Shown piece after piece: positions 23,543-32,580 of a stretch of DNA of 64,000 bases; position 1 is the stretch's first letter, and each line of letters begins with the position of its first letter. This DNA is from Nitrosomonadales bacterium (GTDB taxonomy: Bacteria > Pseudomonadota > Gammaproteobacteria > Burkholderiales > Gallionellaceae). Location of the stretch: contig JACRME010000016.1 in assembly GCA_016235045.1 (NCBI GenBank), positions 62,001 through 126,000 on the forward strand, in the 5' to 3' direction. The notes beneath the pieces are model-generated. The model was not told the origin of the DNA. It saw only the letters and a list, made by a program, of their open reading frames with translations, and did not search any database. Both the position numbers and the translations under genes were made by a program.

Positions 23543-25345
23543 GTGGATCGCACTTTACTATTGGTTGACGATGAGGAAAGCGTTACTGCCGCATTGGAGC
23601 GCCTGCTCAGACACGACGGTTACAGGATTCTGCGCGCGAACAGCGGACAAGAGGGGTTGGATGTCCTGGCCCAGCACAAGGTCGGTGTGGTGATTTCGGA
23701 TCAGCGCATGCCCGGGATGTCCGGCGCGGAGTTCCTGACCCAGGTCAAGGAACTGTATCCGCAGACGATACGCATCGTGTTGACCGGCACCGCCGATCTC
23801 GACATGGCGAAAGAGGCCATTAACCGCGGCGCCATCTACAAGTTCTTCAGCAAGCCGTGGGATAACGAAACCATGCGCATCGATGTGCTGGAGGCGTTCT
23901 GGCGTTCCGAACTGGCACAGGAGAAGGAACAGCTATTGCAGCAAATCCAGTCGGCCAACGAATTGCTGGCGCAAGTGAATCTGGAGCTGGCGGCGGCAAT
24001 GGAGCGCAAGGACAGCCAGATCGACCATATCGCCCATTACGACTCGCTGACCAACCTGCCGAACCGCGTGTTGTTCATCGACCGGCTGGAGCAGGAATTG
24101 ACCCGCGCCCATCGCGACAACAACATGGTGGGGGTGCTGTCCATCGACCTGGACCGCTTCAAGCAAGTCAACGATTCCTTCGGTTATCCGGTCGGGGACC
24201 AGTTGTTGCAGGCTGTGGCCGGGAGGCTAACCAGCCATCTGCGCGCCTGCGATACCGTGGCGCGCATCGCGGGCGATGAATTCGGCCTGGTGCTGACGGG
24301 GATGAAGGCTGCCCACGCCGCCGGCGAAGTGGCGCAGAAGGTTCTCGATTCCTTCGCGCATGATCCCATCTCGATAGGCGAGAGCGAGATTTTCATCACG
24401 CTCAGCATCGGGATCGGCATCTACCCGGTCGACGGTCTGAATACGTCGACGCTGCTCAAGAATGCGGAAGCGGCGTTGCATCACTCCAAATCCGAAGGCC
24501 GCAACAATTTCCAGTATTACGCCGAGCAGATGAATGCCACGTCATGGCAGCGCCTCAAGATGGAGACAGAGTTGCGCCGGGCCCTGGAGCGCGACGAGTT
24601 TGTGCTGCATTACCAGCCCAAGGTCGATCTGGAAAGCGGAAAGATCGTCGGCATGGAGGCCTTGCTGCGCTGGCAGAACAAGGAGCGCGGTCTGGTGGCT
24701 CCCGGCGAATTCATTCCGCTGATGGAGGAAACCGGCCTCATCCTGCCGGTGGGAGAGTGGGTGCTGCGGGCGGCCTGTGCACAGGCGCGTGCCTGGCAAG
24801 CAGCGGGTTTCAAGGATATGCGCATTGCAGTCAACTTGTCGGCGCTTCAATTCAGGCAGCCCGATTTTGCCGGGTTGGTGCTGGATATCCTGAAAGACAA
24901 CGGCCTGGATCCTGCCCTGAAGACAATCGAACTGGAGTTGACGGAAACCCTGCTGATGAACAATGTGGCGGGAACGGTCGAAACCCTGATCAAGCTGCAT
25001 GAAGCGGGGATTCAGTTCTCCATCGACGATTTCGGCACCGGCTATTCGAGTCTGAGCTATTTGAAGCGGTTTCCGATCAGCAGCCTCAAGATCGACAAGT
25101 CTTTTGTCCAAGACCTTTCGCGCGACAGCGACGATGAGGCAATCGTGGCGGCGATCATTGCGCTGGGCAAGAGCCTCGGCTTAAGCGTCATCGCCGAGGG
25201 CGTGGAAACGACGGAACAGCTCGCCCAATTGCGCCGGATGGGTTGCAACGAAATGCAGGGATTCCTGTTCAGCCGCCCGATTCCTGCTGCCGACATGACC
25301 GGGTTGCTGCAAAACGGAGATCCGCTGATTCCTTCGGGGGAATGA
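23543..25345 (+). CDS. Response regulator REC-GGDEF-EAL (cyclic-di-GMP turnover)
   Basis: A 600-residue protein: receiver domain (LLLVDDEES, phospho-Asp in ISDQRMPGMSG), a coiled linker, a GGDEF domain with degenerate signature AGDEF (residues 243-247), and an EAL domain with intact EALLRW (372-374), ELTETLL and DDFGTGYSSLSYL. The EAL part should hydrolyse c-di-GMP. AGDEF can be active or serve as a GTP sensor in related proteins, so synthesis is uncertain. The GTG at 23543 follows GGAGG by five bases and aligns with the paralogue downstream. First gene of a tightly spaced signalling operon. Confidence 0.92.
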   Translation: MDRTLLLVDDEESVTAALERLLRHDGYRILRANSGQEGLDVLAQHKVGVVISDQRMPGMSGAEFLTQVKELYPQTIRIVLTGTADLDMAKEAINRGAIYKFFSKPWDNETMRIDVLEAFWRSELAQEKEQLLQQIQSANELLAQVNLELAAAMERKDSQIDHIAHYDSLTNLPNRVLFIDRLEQELTRAHRDNNMVGVLSIDLDRFKQVNDSFGYPVGDQLLQAVAGRLTSHLRACDTVARIAGDEFGLVLTGMKAAHAAGEVAQKVLDSFAHDPISIGESEIFITLSIGIGIYPVDGLNTSTLLKNAEAALHHSKSEGRNNFQYYAEQMNATSWQRLKMETELRRALERDEFVLHYQPKVDLESGKIVGMEALLRWQNKERGLVAPGEFIPLMEETGLILPVGEWVLRAACAQARAWQAAGFKDMRIAVNLSALQFRQPDFAGLVLDILKDNGLDPALKTIELELTETLLMNNVAGTVETLIKLHEAGIQFSIDDFGTGYSSLSYLKRFPISSLKIDKSFVQDLSRDSDDEAIVAAIIALGKSLGLSVIAEGVETTEQLAQLRRMGCNEMQGFLFSRPIPAADMTGLLQNGDPLIPSGE

Positions 25346-26163
25346 TGGAACGCACACTGCTGCTGGTCGACGACGAAGAGAACATTACCGCTGCCCTGGT
25401 GCGCCTGTTGCGCCGCGACGGCTACCACATCCTGCGCGCCAACAGCGGCGATGAGGGGTTGGCGTTGCTGGCGCAAAACGAGGTCGGGGTGATCATTTCC
25501 GACCAGCGCATGCCGGGGATGACGGGGGTGGAATTCCTGGGCAAGGTGAAAGAGCAGTATCCGAATACCGTGCGCATCGTGTTAAGCGGATATACCGAAC
25601 TGAACTCGGTGACCGACGCGATCAACCGCGGGGCAATCTACAAATTCCTCACCAAGCCCTGGGAAGACGATCTGCTGCGAGCGAATGTGGAAGAGGCGTT
25701 CCAGCGCTACGAAATGAAGATGGAGAACGCCCGGTTGGCGCAGGAGTTGCTGAAGGCAAACGACGATCTCTTGCAGATCAACCGCGACCTCGAGCAACGC
25801 GTGCAGGAAAAGACGCGCGAAGTCGTGCGCAACCTGAATGTCCTGCAGGTGTCGCAGGAAGTGCTGGAACATCTGCCGGTGGCGGTAGTCGGCATCGGCG
25901 ACGACGGCGTGATCGCCATCGCCAACCGCAATGCGCATCGCCTGCTCGTGGCGGATGGATCGCGCCCCTTGCTGGGCGAGGCATCGGGCGATGTCATCCC
26001 GGCGGCTTTATTGAACTGCATTACCGCGGAAAATTGCCGCAAGTTCGGAAGCAAGCATCAGTGCATTCTGGCGGATGGAAAGCAGGCCAATTGCTGGTGC
26101 AGCCCCATGGGTGAAATTTCGTCGTCCAAGGGTGTGGTGCTGGTGATAGATGCCGATATGTAA
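25345..26163 (+). CDS. Response regulator REC-PAS
   Basis: A 272-residue protein whose receiver domain is a close paralogue of the preceding one (ERTLLLVDDEENITAALVRLLRRDGYHILRAN, ISDQRMPGMTG). A coiled coil (LLKANDDLLQINRDLEQRVQEKTREV) leads to a PAS-like domain (VLEHLPVAVVGIGDDGVIAIANRNA). There is no output enzyme, so it probably relays a signal by protein contact. ATG 25342 would give an ATGA overlap with the upstream stop; 25345 matches the paralogue's N-terminus. Confidence 0.85.
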   Translation: MERTLLLVDDEENITAALVRLLRRDGYHILRANSGDEGLALLAQNEVGVIISDQRMPGMTGVEFLGKVKEQYPNTVRIVLSGYTELNSVTDAINRGAIYKFLTKPWEDDLLRANVEEAFQRYEMKMENARLAQELLKANDDLLQINRDLEQRVQEKTREVVRNLNVLQVSQEVLEHLPVAVVGIGDDGVIAIANRNAHRLLVADGSRPLLGEASGDVIPAALLNCITAENCRKFGSKHQCILADGKQANCWCSPMGEISSSKGVVLVIDADM

Positions 26164-26189
26164 TCCGGGGACAGTATTTCCAGTCAGGG

Positions 26190-27035
26190 ATGAAAAATAA
26201 TATACCTGTGGCCATGGATAAAAACGCAGTTCTGGACAAGTTGCACCAACTTCCCGCGATGCCGCTGGCGGTACGGGAGGTATTGTCCAGCTTCAGGGAC
26301 CCCAACGTGGGCAGCGCCACCATGGCGCACAAGATCGAGATCGATCAGGGGTTGAGCGCCAGAGTGTTGCGGGTCGCCAATTCCTCTTTTTACGGACTGT
26401 CGCGCGAAGTCGGGTCGATCCGGGATGCGGTCACCGTGCTGGGTTTCGACACGATCCGTTCCCTGGTGGTGTCGGCAGGGTTCACCCACGCTTTTCCCGC
26501 AACCGCGGATGGCTTGTTTGACCGCCATGCCTATTGGATGCGCAGCATCCGGGTGGCAACTTACACGGAAGCGCTGACGCAATGCCTGGGGGGCATGCGC
26601 AAATTCTCGTTCACTTCCGGCCTGTTTCACGATGTCGGCCAGCTCGTGCTGAGTGTCTGCATTCCGGAAAAGTTTGCCGAAGTGCTGGCGCAGCAAAAGG
26701 CTTCCGGGGTGAACCTGATCGAGGTCGAGCACGCCATGCTCGGCTTCGACCACGGCGAGATCGGCGCGGAAATGGTCAAGCGCTGGAATTTTCCGCCGCA
26801 GATCGAACGCGGCATCCGGTATTGGCGCAAACCGGAGCACGAGCCGTTCGAGCCGCTTGCCGGCACGGTGTTCGTGGCCGTATTGCTCGAACAAGGGCTG
26901 GTGGGCGAGGACTTGATCGGCCGTATCCCCGGAAAGTTGCGCGAAGGCTTGCAGATAAGTTGGGAGCGCATCGAACCATCCATGCCGCAGCCGGAGCAAC
27001 TGGATGCCGTGGCCAAACTGCTGCTGGATATATAG
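26190..27035 (+). CDS. HDOD-domain protein
   Basis: A 281-residue protein made almost wholly of an HDOD domain: LHQLPAMPLAVREVLSSF, IEIDQGLSARVLRVANSSFYGL and VTVLGFDTIRSLVV are its standard blocks. HDOD domains are HD-related but usually lack phosphohydrolase activity and act as signalling scaffolds in c-di-GMP and chemotaxis systems. FHDVGQL keeps an HD-like pair. It lies 26 bases after the REC-PAS gene and 30 bases before REC-HD-GYP. Confidence 0.88.
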   Translation: MKNNIPVAMDKNAVLDKLHQLPAMPLAVREVLSSFRDPNVGSATMAHKIEIDQGLSARVLRVANSSFYGLSREVGSIRDAVTVLGFDTIRSLVVSAGFTHAFPATADGLFDRHAYWMRSIRVATYTEALTQCLGGMRKFSFTSGLFHDVGQLVLSVCIPEKFAEVLAQQKASGVNLIEVEHAMLGFDHGEIGAEMVKRWNFPPQIERGIRYWRKPEHEPFEPLAGTVFVAVLLEQGLVGEDLIGRIPGKLREGLQISWERIEPSMPQPEQLDAVAKLLLDI

Positions 27036-27065
27036 GTCAAGTGTGGACAACCATCGGTGGAAATC

Positions 27066-28391
27066 ATGAGTGAAGGACAGGAAATGCAGCCGTCAACAGA
27101 ACCAGCGAATGCGACCTTGCTGTTCGTGGACGATGAATCAAATGTGTTGTCGTCGCTGAAGCGCTTGTTCCGTCCTTGCGGTTACCGCATCTTCACCGCG
27201 GAAGGTGGGGCGCAGGGATTGGAAATCCTGCAGCGCGAGAACATCGATCTGGTGATTTCGGACATGCGCATGCCGGAAATGAACGGGGCGCAATTTCTGG
27301 AGCAGGTCAACAAGCGCTGGCCTGAGACGATACGCATCCTGCTCACCGGTTATGCCGAGATCGAGGCGACCATCGACGCCATCAACAAGGGGCATATCTA
27401 TCGCTATATCTCCAAACCCTGGGAAGACAACGATATCGTCCTGTCCATCCAGCATGCCCTGCGCCAGAAACAACTGGAACAGGCCAACCAGGGGCTGGAA
27501 GAGTTGACGCGCAAGCAAAACGAGGAACTCAAGGACCTGAATGCCAATCTCGAACAGAAGGTCAAGGCGCGCACCGAGGAACTGCGCCAGACCATGGGCT
27601 TCCTGGAAGTTGCGCACGAAAAGCTGAAGAAGGGTTTCATCACTTCGATCCGGGTCTTTTCGAACCTGATCGAGATGCGCGAAGGGATCATGGCGGGCCA
27701 TTCGCACCGGGTGGCGGAACTATCCAGGGCGATTGCGCAGTTGATGGGGATGAAGGAAGCGGAAGTGCAGGATGTGTTTCTTGCTGCGCTGCTGCACGAT
27801 GTTGGCAAGATCGGCTTGCCCGATTATCTGCTGGAAAAGCCGTTCACGAGCCTTACCGGCGAAGAGCGCTCCGAGGTGATCAAACACCCGGTCAAGGGGC
27901 AGACGGCGCTGATGGCGCTGGAGCAGTTGCAGGGCGCGGCAAAATTGATCCGCAGCCACCATGAGCATTTCGACGGCCTGGGCTATCCGGACAAGCTGCA
28001 CGGCCTTGAAATTCCGCTGGGCGCACGAATCATCGCGCTGGCGAACGAATACGACGCCGTGCAACTCGGGACGGTGTTGAACAAGCGCCTGAAGCAGTCC
28101 GACGCGGTGCTGTATATCCAGGAGGGCCGCGGAAAGCGCTACGATCCGGCCGTGGTGGACGCTTTCATGAAGGTGATGGGCGCAAGCGGTGCTGCGCAGG
28201 CAGTTCAGGAGATGGCTGTCCGTATGGACCAGGCCAAACCCGGCATGGTGTTGTCGCGCGACTTGATGAGCAGCCACGGCGAGTTGTTGTTGTCGAAGGA
28301 TTACATGCTGGACAAGGCGCTGATCGATCAGATCAGGGGTTTCGAACATCTCGGAAGCAATTTGACCATTTACGTGTATGTCAGGAAGTGA
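27066..28391 (+). CDS. Response regulator REC-HD-GYP (cyclic-di-GMP phosphodiesterase)
   Basis: A 441-residue protein with receiver domain (LLFVDDESN, ISDMRMPEMNG), coiled coil (QANQGLEELTRKQNEELKDL) and an HD-GYP domain with HDVGKIGLPD and HHEHFDGLGYPD, the full signature of active c-di-GMP phosphodiesterases of the RpfG type. The C-terminal tail (PGMVLSRDLMSSHGELLLSKDYML) is usual for this class. The ATG at 27066 is preferred over GTG 27057. Confidence 0.92.
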   Translation: MSEGQEMQPSTEPANATLLFVDDESNVLSSLKRLFRPCGYRIFTAEGGAQGLEILQRENIDLVISDMRMPEMNGAQFLEQVNKRWPETIRILLTGYAEIEATIDAINKGHIYRYISKPWEDNDIVLSIQHALRQKQLEQANQGLEELTRKQNEELKDLNANLEQKVKARTEELRQTMGFLEVAHEKLKKGFITSIRVFSNLIEMREGIMAGHSHRVAELSRAIAQLMGMKEAEVQDVFLAALLHDVGKIGLPDYLLEKPFTSLTGEERSEVIKHPVKGQTALMALEQLQGAAKLIRSHHEHFDGLGYPDKLHGLEIPLGARIIALANEYDAVQLGTVLNKRLKQSDAVLYIQEGRGKRYDPAVVDAFMKVMGASGAAQAVQEMAVRMDQAKPGMVLSRDLMSSHGELLLSKDYMLDKALIDQIRGFEHLGSNLTIYVYVRK

Positions 28392-28421
28392 CTGTTCATC
28401 AACCGCACCGGACCATTTCTA

Positions 28422-29558
28422 ATGAAAATCGAACAGCAATACTGGACTGCCGACTCGGGCTGGCAAAGGGAATCGCCACCGTCGCTCGATGGCAAGGCTT
28501 CGTTGGTGCTGGTTTTCGGGGCGACCCCGGTGATGGGCGACGCCGAACGAATAAAAGAGATTCGCGCGCAATATCCCGGCGCGCACCTGGTTGGTTGTTC
28601 CACATCGGGCGAAATATGCGGCACTCGCGTGCGCGACGGTTCGCTTGCGGTGACGGCGGTACGATTCGAGCATACCTCCATCCGGCTGGCACATGCGGAC
28701 ATCGGCGATGGCGGCGACAGTCTGGCGGCGGGGGTGCGCCTGGCAAAGGCGCTTCCCCCGCAACAACTGGTGCATGTGCTGGTGCTTTCGGACGGATTGA
28801 AAGTGAACGGCAGCGATCTGGCGCGGGGGTTGCGCGAGAACCTGCCCACGGGGGTGGCGGTCACCGGCGGGTTGGCGGGCGATGGCACGAATTTTCAGAA
28901 TACCCTGGTGTGCGCCGACAGCACGCCATGCGAAGGCGTGATTGCCGCGCTGGGTTTCTACGGCGAGCGTCTCAAGGTCGGCTACGGCTCGCTGGGCGGC
29001 TGGGATTCTTTCGGGGCAGAGCGCCTGATCACGCGTTCCAAAGGCAACGTCCTGTATGAATTGGACGGGCATTCCGCGCTTGAACTTTACAAAAAATACC
29101 TGGGCGAAAACAATGCCGGGCCGGCCGAAGCGTTGTTGTTTCCGCTGGCATTGCGCACCAGCGAAGTGGGCTACGGCCTCGTGCGGTCCGTGATGTCGAT
29201 CGACGAAGACGGGCAAAGCATGACCTTCGCCGGCGATATGCCCGAAGGCGGATATGCACGGTTGATGAAGGCCAATTTTGACCGGCTGATCGATGGGGCG
29301 GAGGGCGCGGCACGGGCGAGCTACGAGATGCTCGGCTCCAGGGAGCCGGATCTGGCTTTGCTCATCAGTTGCGTGGGCCGCAAGCTGGTGCTGAAGCAGC
29401 GCATCGAGGAGGAAGTCGAAGGCGTGCGCGAGGTGCTGGGCAAGAGCACGGTGTTGACCGGGTTTTATTCCTACGGTGAAATCTGTCCTTACGGCGCCAT
29501 CACCGGGTGCGAGTTGCACAACCAGACCATGACGATAACCACTTTTTCGGAGCGATGA
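28422..29558 (+). CDS. FIST-domain sensor protein
   Basis: A 378-residue soluble protein with FIST_N (LVLVFGATPVMGD, GAHLVGCSTSGEI, LSDGLKVNGSDL) and FIST_C (SCVGRKLVLKQRIEEEVEGV, GFYSYGEICPYG) domains. FIST proteins are proposed small-ligand sensors, often tied to histidine kinases or methyl-accepting proteins. Only 3 bases separate it from the following histidine kinase gene, so the two probably act as sensor and kinase. Confidence 0.9.
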   Translation: MKIEQQYWTADSGWQRESPPSLDGKASLVLVFGATPVMGDAERIKEIRAQYPGAHLVGCSTSGEICGTRVRDGSLAVTAVRFEHTSIRLAHADIGDGGDSLAAGVRLAKALPPQQLVHVLVLSDGLKVNGSDLARGLRENLPTGVAVTGGLAGDGTNFQNTLVCADSTPCEGVIAALGFYGERLKVGYGSLGGWDSFGAERLITRSKGNVLYELDGHSALELYKKYLGENNAGPAEALLFPLALRTSEVGYGLVRSVMSIDEDGQSMTFAGDMPEGGYARLMKANFDRLIDGAEGAARASYEMLGSREPDLALLISCVGRKLVLKQRIEEEVEGVREVLGKSTVLTGFYSYGEICPYGAITGCELHNQTMTITTFSER

Positions 29559-29561
29559 ACG

Positions 29562-30638
29562 GTGCACAGGCTGCTCGAACGCCAGATCAAACGGCACCTT
29601 GGCGACCACGCAACGCTGCCACCCGAATTGGCAGCGTTCATCGCTGCGGTGGATGAGGCATATGGCAGCGCGGACGCAGACCGCCTGCTGATCGAGCGTT
29701 CCCTCGACCTGATGTCGAAGGAGCTGACCGAAGCCAATGCCGGGCTGCGCAAGGAATTGGCCGAGCGCAAGCTCACGGAGTTGGCGCTGCACCAGGAAAA
29801 GGAGGAGCAGCGCGTCCTGATCAGGAAGCTGGAAGACGTACACAGCCAGTTGCTGCAATCGGAGAAGATGGCGTCGATTGGCCAACTGGCGGCGGGAGTC
29901 GCGCACGAGATCAACAACCCGATCGGCTATGTCTATTCAAACCTGGGCACACTGGAAAAATACGTGCAGGATGCCTTCAGCATGATCGAACTGTATGAGC
30001 AGGCGGAGAGCGCGATTGCGGAGCCGGAAGTGCGCAGCCGGTTGCAGCAGGCCAGGAAGAAGCTGGATATCGAATTCCTGAAAGCGGATTTGCGCGCATT
30101 GATGGTGGAGTCGAAGGATGGCATCACCCGCGTCAAAAAGATTGTGCAGAACCTGAAGGATTTTTCCCATGCAGACGACTCCGACGAATGGAGTTTATCC
30201 GACCTGCGCAACGGTCTGGAGAGCACGCTGAGCATTGTCAACAACGAGATCAAATACAAGGCGGAAGTGGTCAAGGAGTACGCCAGGATACCCGAAGTGG
30301 AATGCCTGCCGTCGCAACTCAATCAGGTATTCATGAACCTGCTGGTGAACGCGGCCCATGCGATCAAGGAGCATGGCACCATCACCATTCGTACCGGGGT
30401 GGAAGGAAGCGAGGTCTGGGTGGATATTGCCGACACCGGGCAAGGCATTCCTCCGGAAAACATGCAAAAGATATTCGACCCGTTCTTCACCACCAAACCG
30501 GTTGGCAAGGGAACGGGGTTGGGATTATCCTTATCTTACGGGATAGTACAGAAGCATCGGGGACGGATGGAAGTACATAGCGAGGTGGGCAAGGGATCGG
30601 CGTTCAGGGTATGGTTGCCGGTAAAACATTCCCAATAG
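29562..30638 (+). CDS. Soluble sensor histidine kinase
   Basis: A 358-residue kinase without membrane helices. The N-terminal part is helical; the phospho-acceptor His lies in [13 protein letters not shown], and the ATPase domain has [26 protein letters not shown] and [13 protein letters not shown]. The start is GTG, with GGAGCGA upstream. The input is probably the FIST protein encoded just before it. The catalytic half is nearly the same as that of the next kinase, so the two are duplicates with different input domains. Confidence 0.9.
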   Translation: MHRLLERQIKRHLGDHATLPPELAAFIAAVDEAYGSADADRLLIERSLDLMSKELTEANAGLRKELAERKLTELALHQEKEEQRVLIRKLEDVHSQLLQSEKMASIGQLAAGVAHEINNPIGYVYSNLGTLEKYVQDAFSMIELYEQAESAIAEPEVRSRLQQARKKLDIEFLKADLRALMVESKDGITRVKKIVQNLKDFSHADDSDEWSLSDLRNGLESTLSIVNNEIKYKAEVVKEYARIPEVECLPSQLNQVFMNLLVNAAHAIKEHGTITIRTGVEGSEVWVDIADTGQGIPPENMQKIFDPFFTTKPVGKGTGLGLSLSYGIVQKHRGRMEVHSEVGKGSAFRVWLPVKHSQ

Positions 30639-30707
30639 TTTTATTGTTCTTGCGGAGTCTTGCATGACATCCGCCCATGGGATTTGCACTGTTCGAAGGA
30701 GTTTATG

Positions 30708-32255
30708 ATGCATGCAGCGACTGAAGAAAAAATCGAAGCGTTTATCTGGGACAACAAATTCAACACCGGCGTCGATGTGGTGGACGAGCAACATCGCAAG
30801 CTGGTGGATCTGATCAATCGCCTGGGTTCGATCAGTGCGCATCTGGCCAGTACCGAAGAGCTGGGTGCCATTCTGACCGAGTTGGCGAATTACACCGTGT
30901 ACCACTTCAATACCGAAGAGGAATTGATGAGGAAGTATGTCGTCGATGCAGGACATCAGGATATCCACGTCAAGGCGCACCAGCATTTCACCAATCAGGT
31001 TACGGTTGCCGCGAAGATATTGATGGGCAGCACGGATGTGACCAACCAGCTTGTCGCCCCGCTGCTGAAATACCTGACCAACTGGCTGGTGCAGCATATT
31101 CTGGGGTCGGACACGCGCATGGGAAAGGAAATCCTGGCGCTGCAAGCCGGCGATAGCCACGAGGACGCAGTCCGGAAAGCAAACGCCTTCATGACCCAGT
31201 CGGCTAATGTGCTGATGGAAGCATTGAACGAGATGTACGGCAAGTTGGGAGACAAAACCCTTGAAGTCATGCAGAAGAACCAGGAGTTGGAGGCCGACCA
31301 GGAGGCGTTGCATGTCCTGAACGAGCAGTTGGAAGAGCGCGTAAAGCAACGGACGGCTGCCGTGGAGTCAGCGAACCAGAAGCTGCTGGCCAACAATCTC
31401 GAACTGAAGCAGTTGAATGAACGGCTGGAATCGGCGCATACGCAGTTGCTGCAATCGGAAAAAATGGCCTCCATCGGCCAGCTCGCGGCCGGCGTCGCGC
31501 ATGAAATCAACAACCCGGTCGGTTTCGTCAATTCCAATCTGGGCACACTGGGCAAATACATGACGAGCATGTTCGACGTAATCTCGGCTTACGAGGCTGT
31601 GGAAGCCAAGGGCGGAGGCAATGCATTTCCGGAAGTGTCGCAGGTCAAGAAGAAGGTCGACTTCGCTTACCTGAAGGAAGACATTCCCAGCCTGATGAAA
31701 GAATCGCAGGACGGCCTGGCCAGGGTCAAACGCATCGTGCAGGATCTCAAGGATTTTTCCCATGTTGACGAATCCAACTGGCAGTTTGCCAATCTCGAGG
31801 CGGGACTGGATAGTACCCTCAACGTCGTGGCCAACGAAATCAAGTACAAAGCCAATGTGGTCAAGCAGTATGCCGGATTGCCGGACGTGGAATGCATGCC
31901 GTCGCAGGTCAACCAGGTGTTCATGAACCTGCTGGTGAATGCTGCTCAGGCAATCGAAAAGAACGGCGTCATTACTGTTCGCAGCGGCGTCAACGGCAAC
32001 GAGGTCTGGGTGGAAGTGGAGGATACCGGAAAGGGGATATCGCCCGAAAACATCAGCCGGATTTTCGATCCTTTCTTCACCACCAAGCCGGTAGGCAAGG
32101 GCACCGGCCTTGGGTTGTCCCTGTCATACGGGATCGTCAATAAACACAACGGCCGCATCGAGGTGAAAAGCGAAGTGGGCAAGGGTTCGACATTCAGGGT
32201 GTGCCTGCCGGTACGGCACACCGATAAAAATGAGGGGGCGACTGGCAACGCCTGA
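30708..32255 (+). CDS. Hemerythrin-histidine kinase fusion
   Basis: A 515-residue protein. Residues 1-135 form a bacteriohemerythrin domain with the di-iron ligands in place: DEQHRKLVDLIN, YHFNTEEELM, HVKAHQHF and HILGSDTRMG. A long coiled coil (LEVMQKNQELEADQEALHVLNEQLEERV) leads to a kinase core with [37 protein letters not shown] and [11 protein letters not shown]. Hemerythrin binds oxygen, and some members respond to NO, so it likely senses one of these gases. GAAGGAG lies before ATG 30708. It is the last gene before a strong terminator. Confidence 0.92.
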   Translation: MHAATEEKIEAFIWDNKFNTGVDVVDEQHRKLVDLINRLGSISAHLASTEELGAILTELANYTVYHFNTEEELMRKYVVDAGHQDIHVKAHQHFTNQVTVAAKILMGSTDVTNQLVAPLLKYLTNWLVQHILGSDTRMGKEILALQAGDSHEDAVRKANAFMTQSANVLMEALNEMYGKLGDKTLEVMQKNQELEADQEALHVLNEQLEERVKQRTAAVESANQKLLANNLELKQLNERLESAHTQLLQSEKMASIGQLAAGVAHEINNPVGFVNSNLGTLGKYMTSMFDVISAYEAVEAKGGGNAFPEVSQVKKKVDFAYLKEDIPSLMKESQDGLARVKRIVQDLKDFSHVDESNWQFANLEAGLDSTLNVVANEIKYKANVVKQYAGLPDVECMPSQVNQVFMNLLVNAAQAIEKNGVITVRSGVNGNEVWVEVEDTGKGISPENISRIFDPFFTTKPVGKGTGLGLSLSYGIVNKHNGRIEVKSEVGKGSTFRVCLPVRHTDKNEGATGNA

Positions 32256-32276
32256 ACAAAATGCGTCGCACAAATG

Positions 32277-32300
32277 AAAAAAGCCCGAAAGGGCTTTTTT
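32277..32300. terminator. Bidirectional intrinsic terminator
   Basis: AAAAAAGCCC-GAAA-GGGCTTTTTT has T-tracts on both strands. It ends the signalling operon from the left and the tRNA transcript from the right. Confidence 0.9.
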
Positions 32301-32351
32301 CGTTGGGTGTCGTTTCATGCGGGCCGCGGTGAATCAACGCGCAAAGTAATC

Positions 32352-32427
32352 TGGCGTCCCCTACGAGATTCGAACTCGTGTTATCGCCGTGAAAGGGCGG
32401 TGTCCTAGGCCTCTAGACGAAGGGGAC
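32352..32427 (-). tRNA. tRNA-Glu (anticodon UUC)
   Basis: On the minus strand the sequence begins GTCCCCTTCGTCTAGAGG and ends GGGGACGCCA with the CCA encoded. The acceptor stem GTCCCCT/AGGGGAC is perfect, and the anticodon loop CTTTCAC gives TTC. The outer anticodon-stem pair reads C27-A43 rather than C-G. The gene is near gltX, the synthetase that charges it. Confidence 0.95.
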
Positions 32428-32447
32428 TGCGGTGCTACTGTTCTTTT

Positions 32448-32523
<76 letters not shown>

Positions 32524-32580
32524 GGGGTGCCCCGAAAAGAGCGCGCATTATAGAGACGGCACCCGGCCTTGTAAAGCAAG

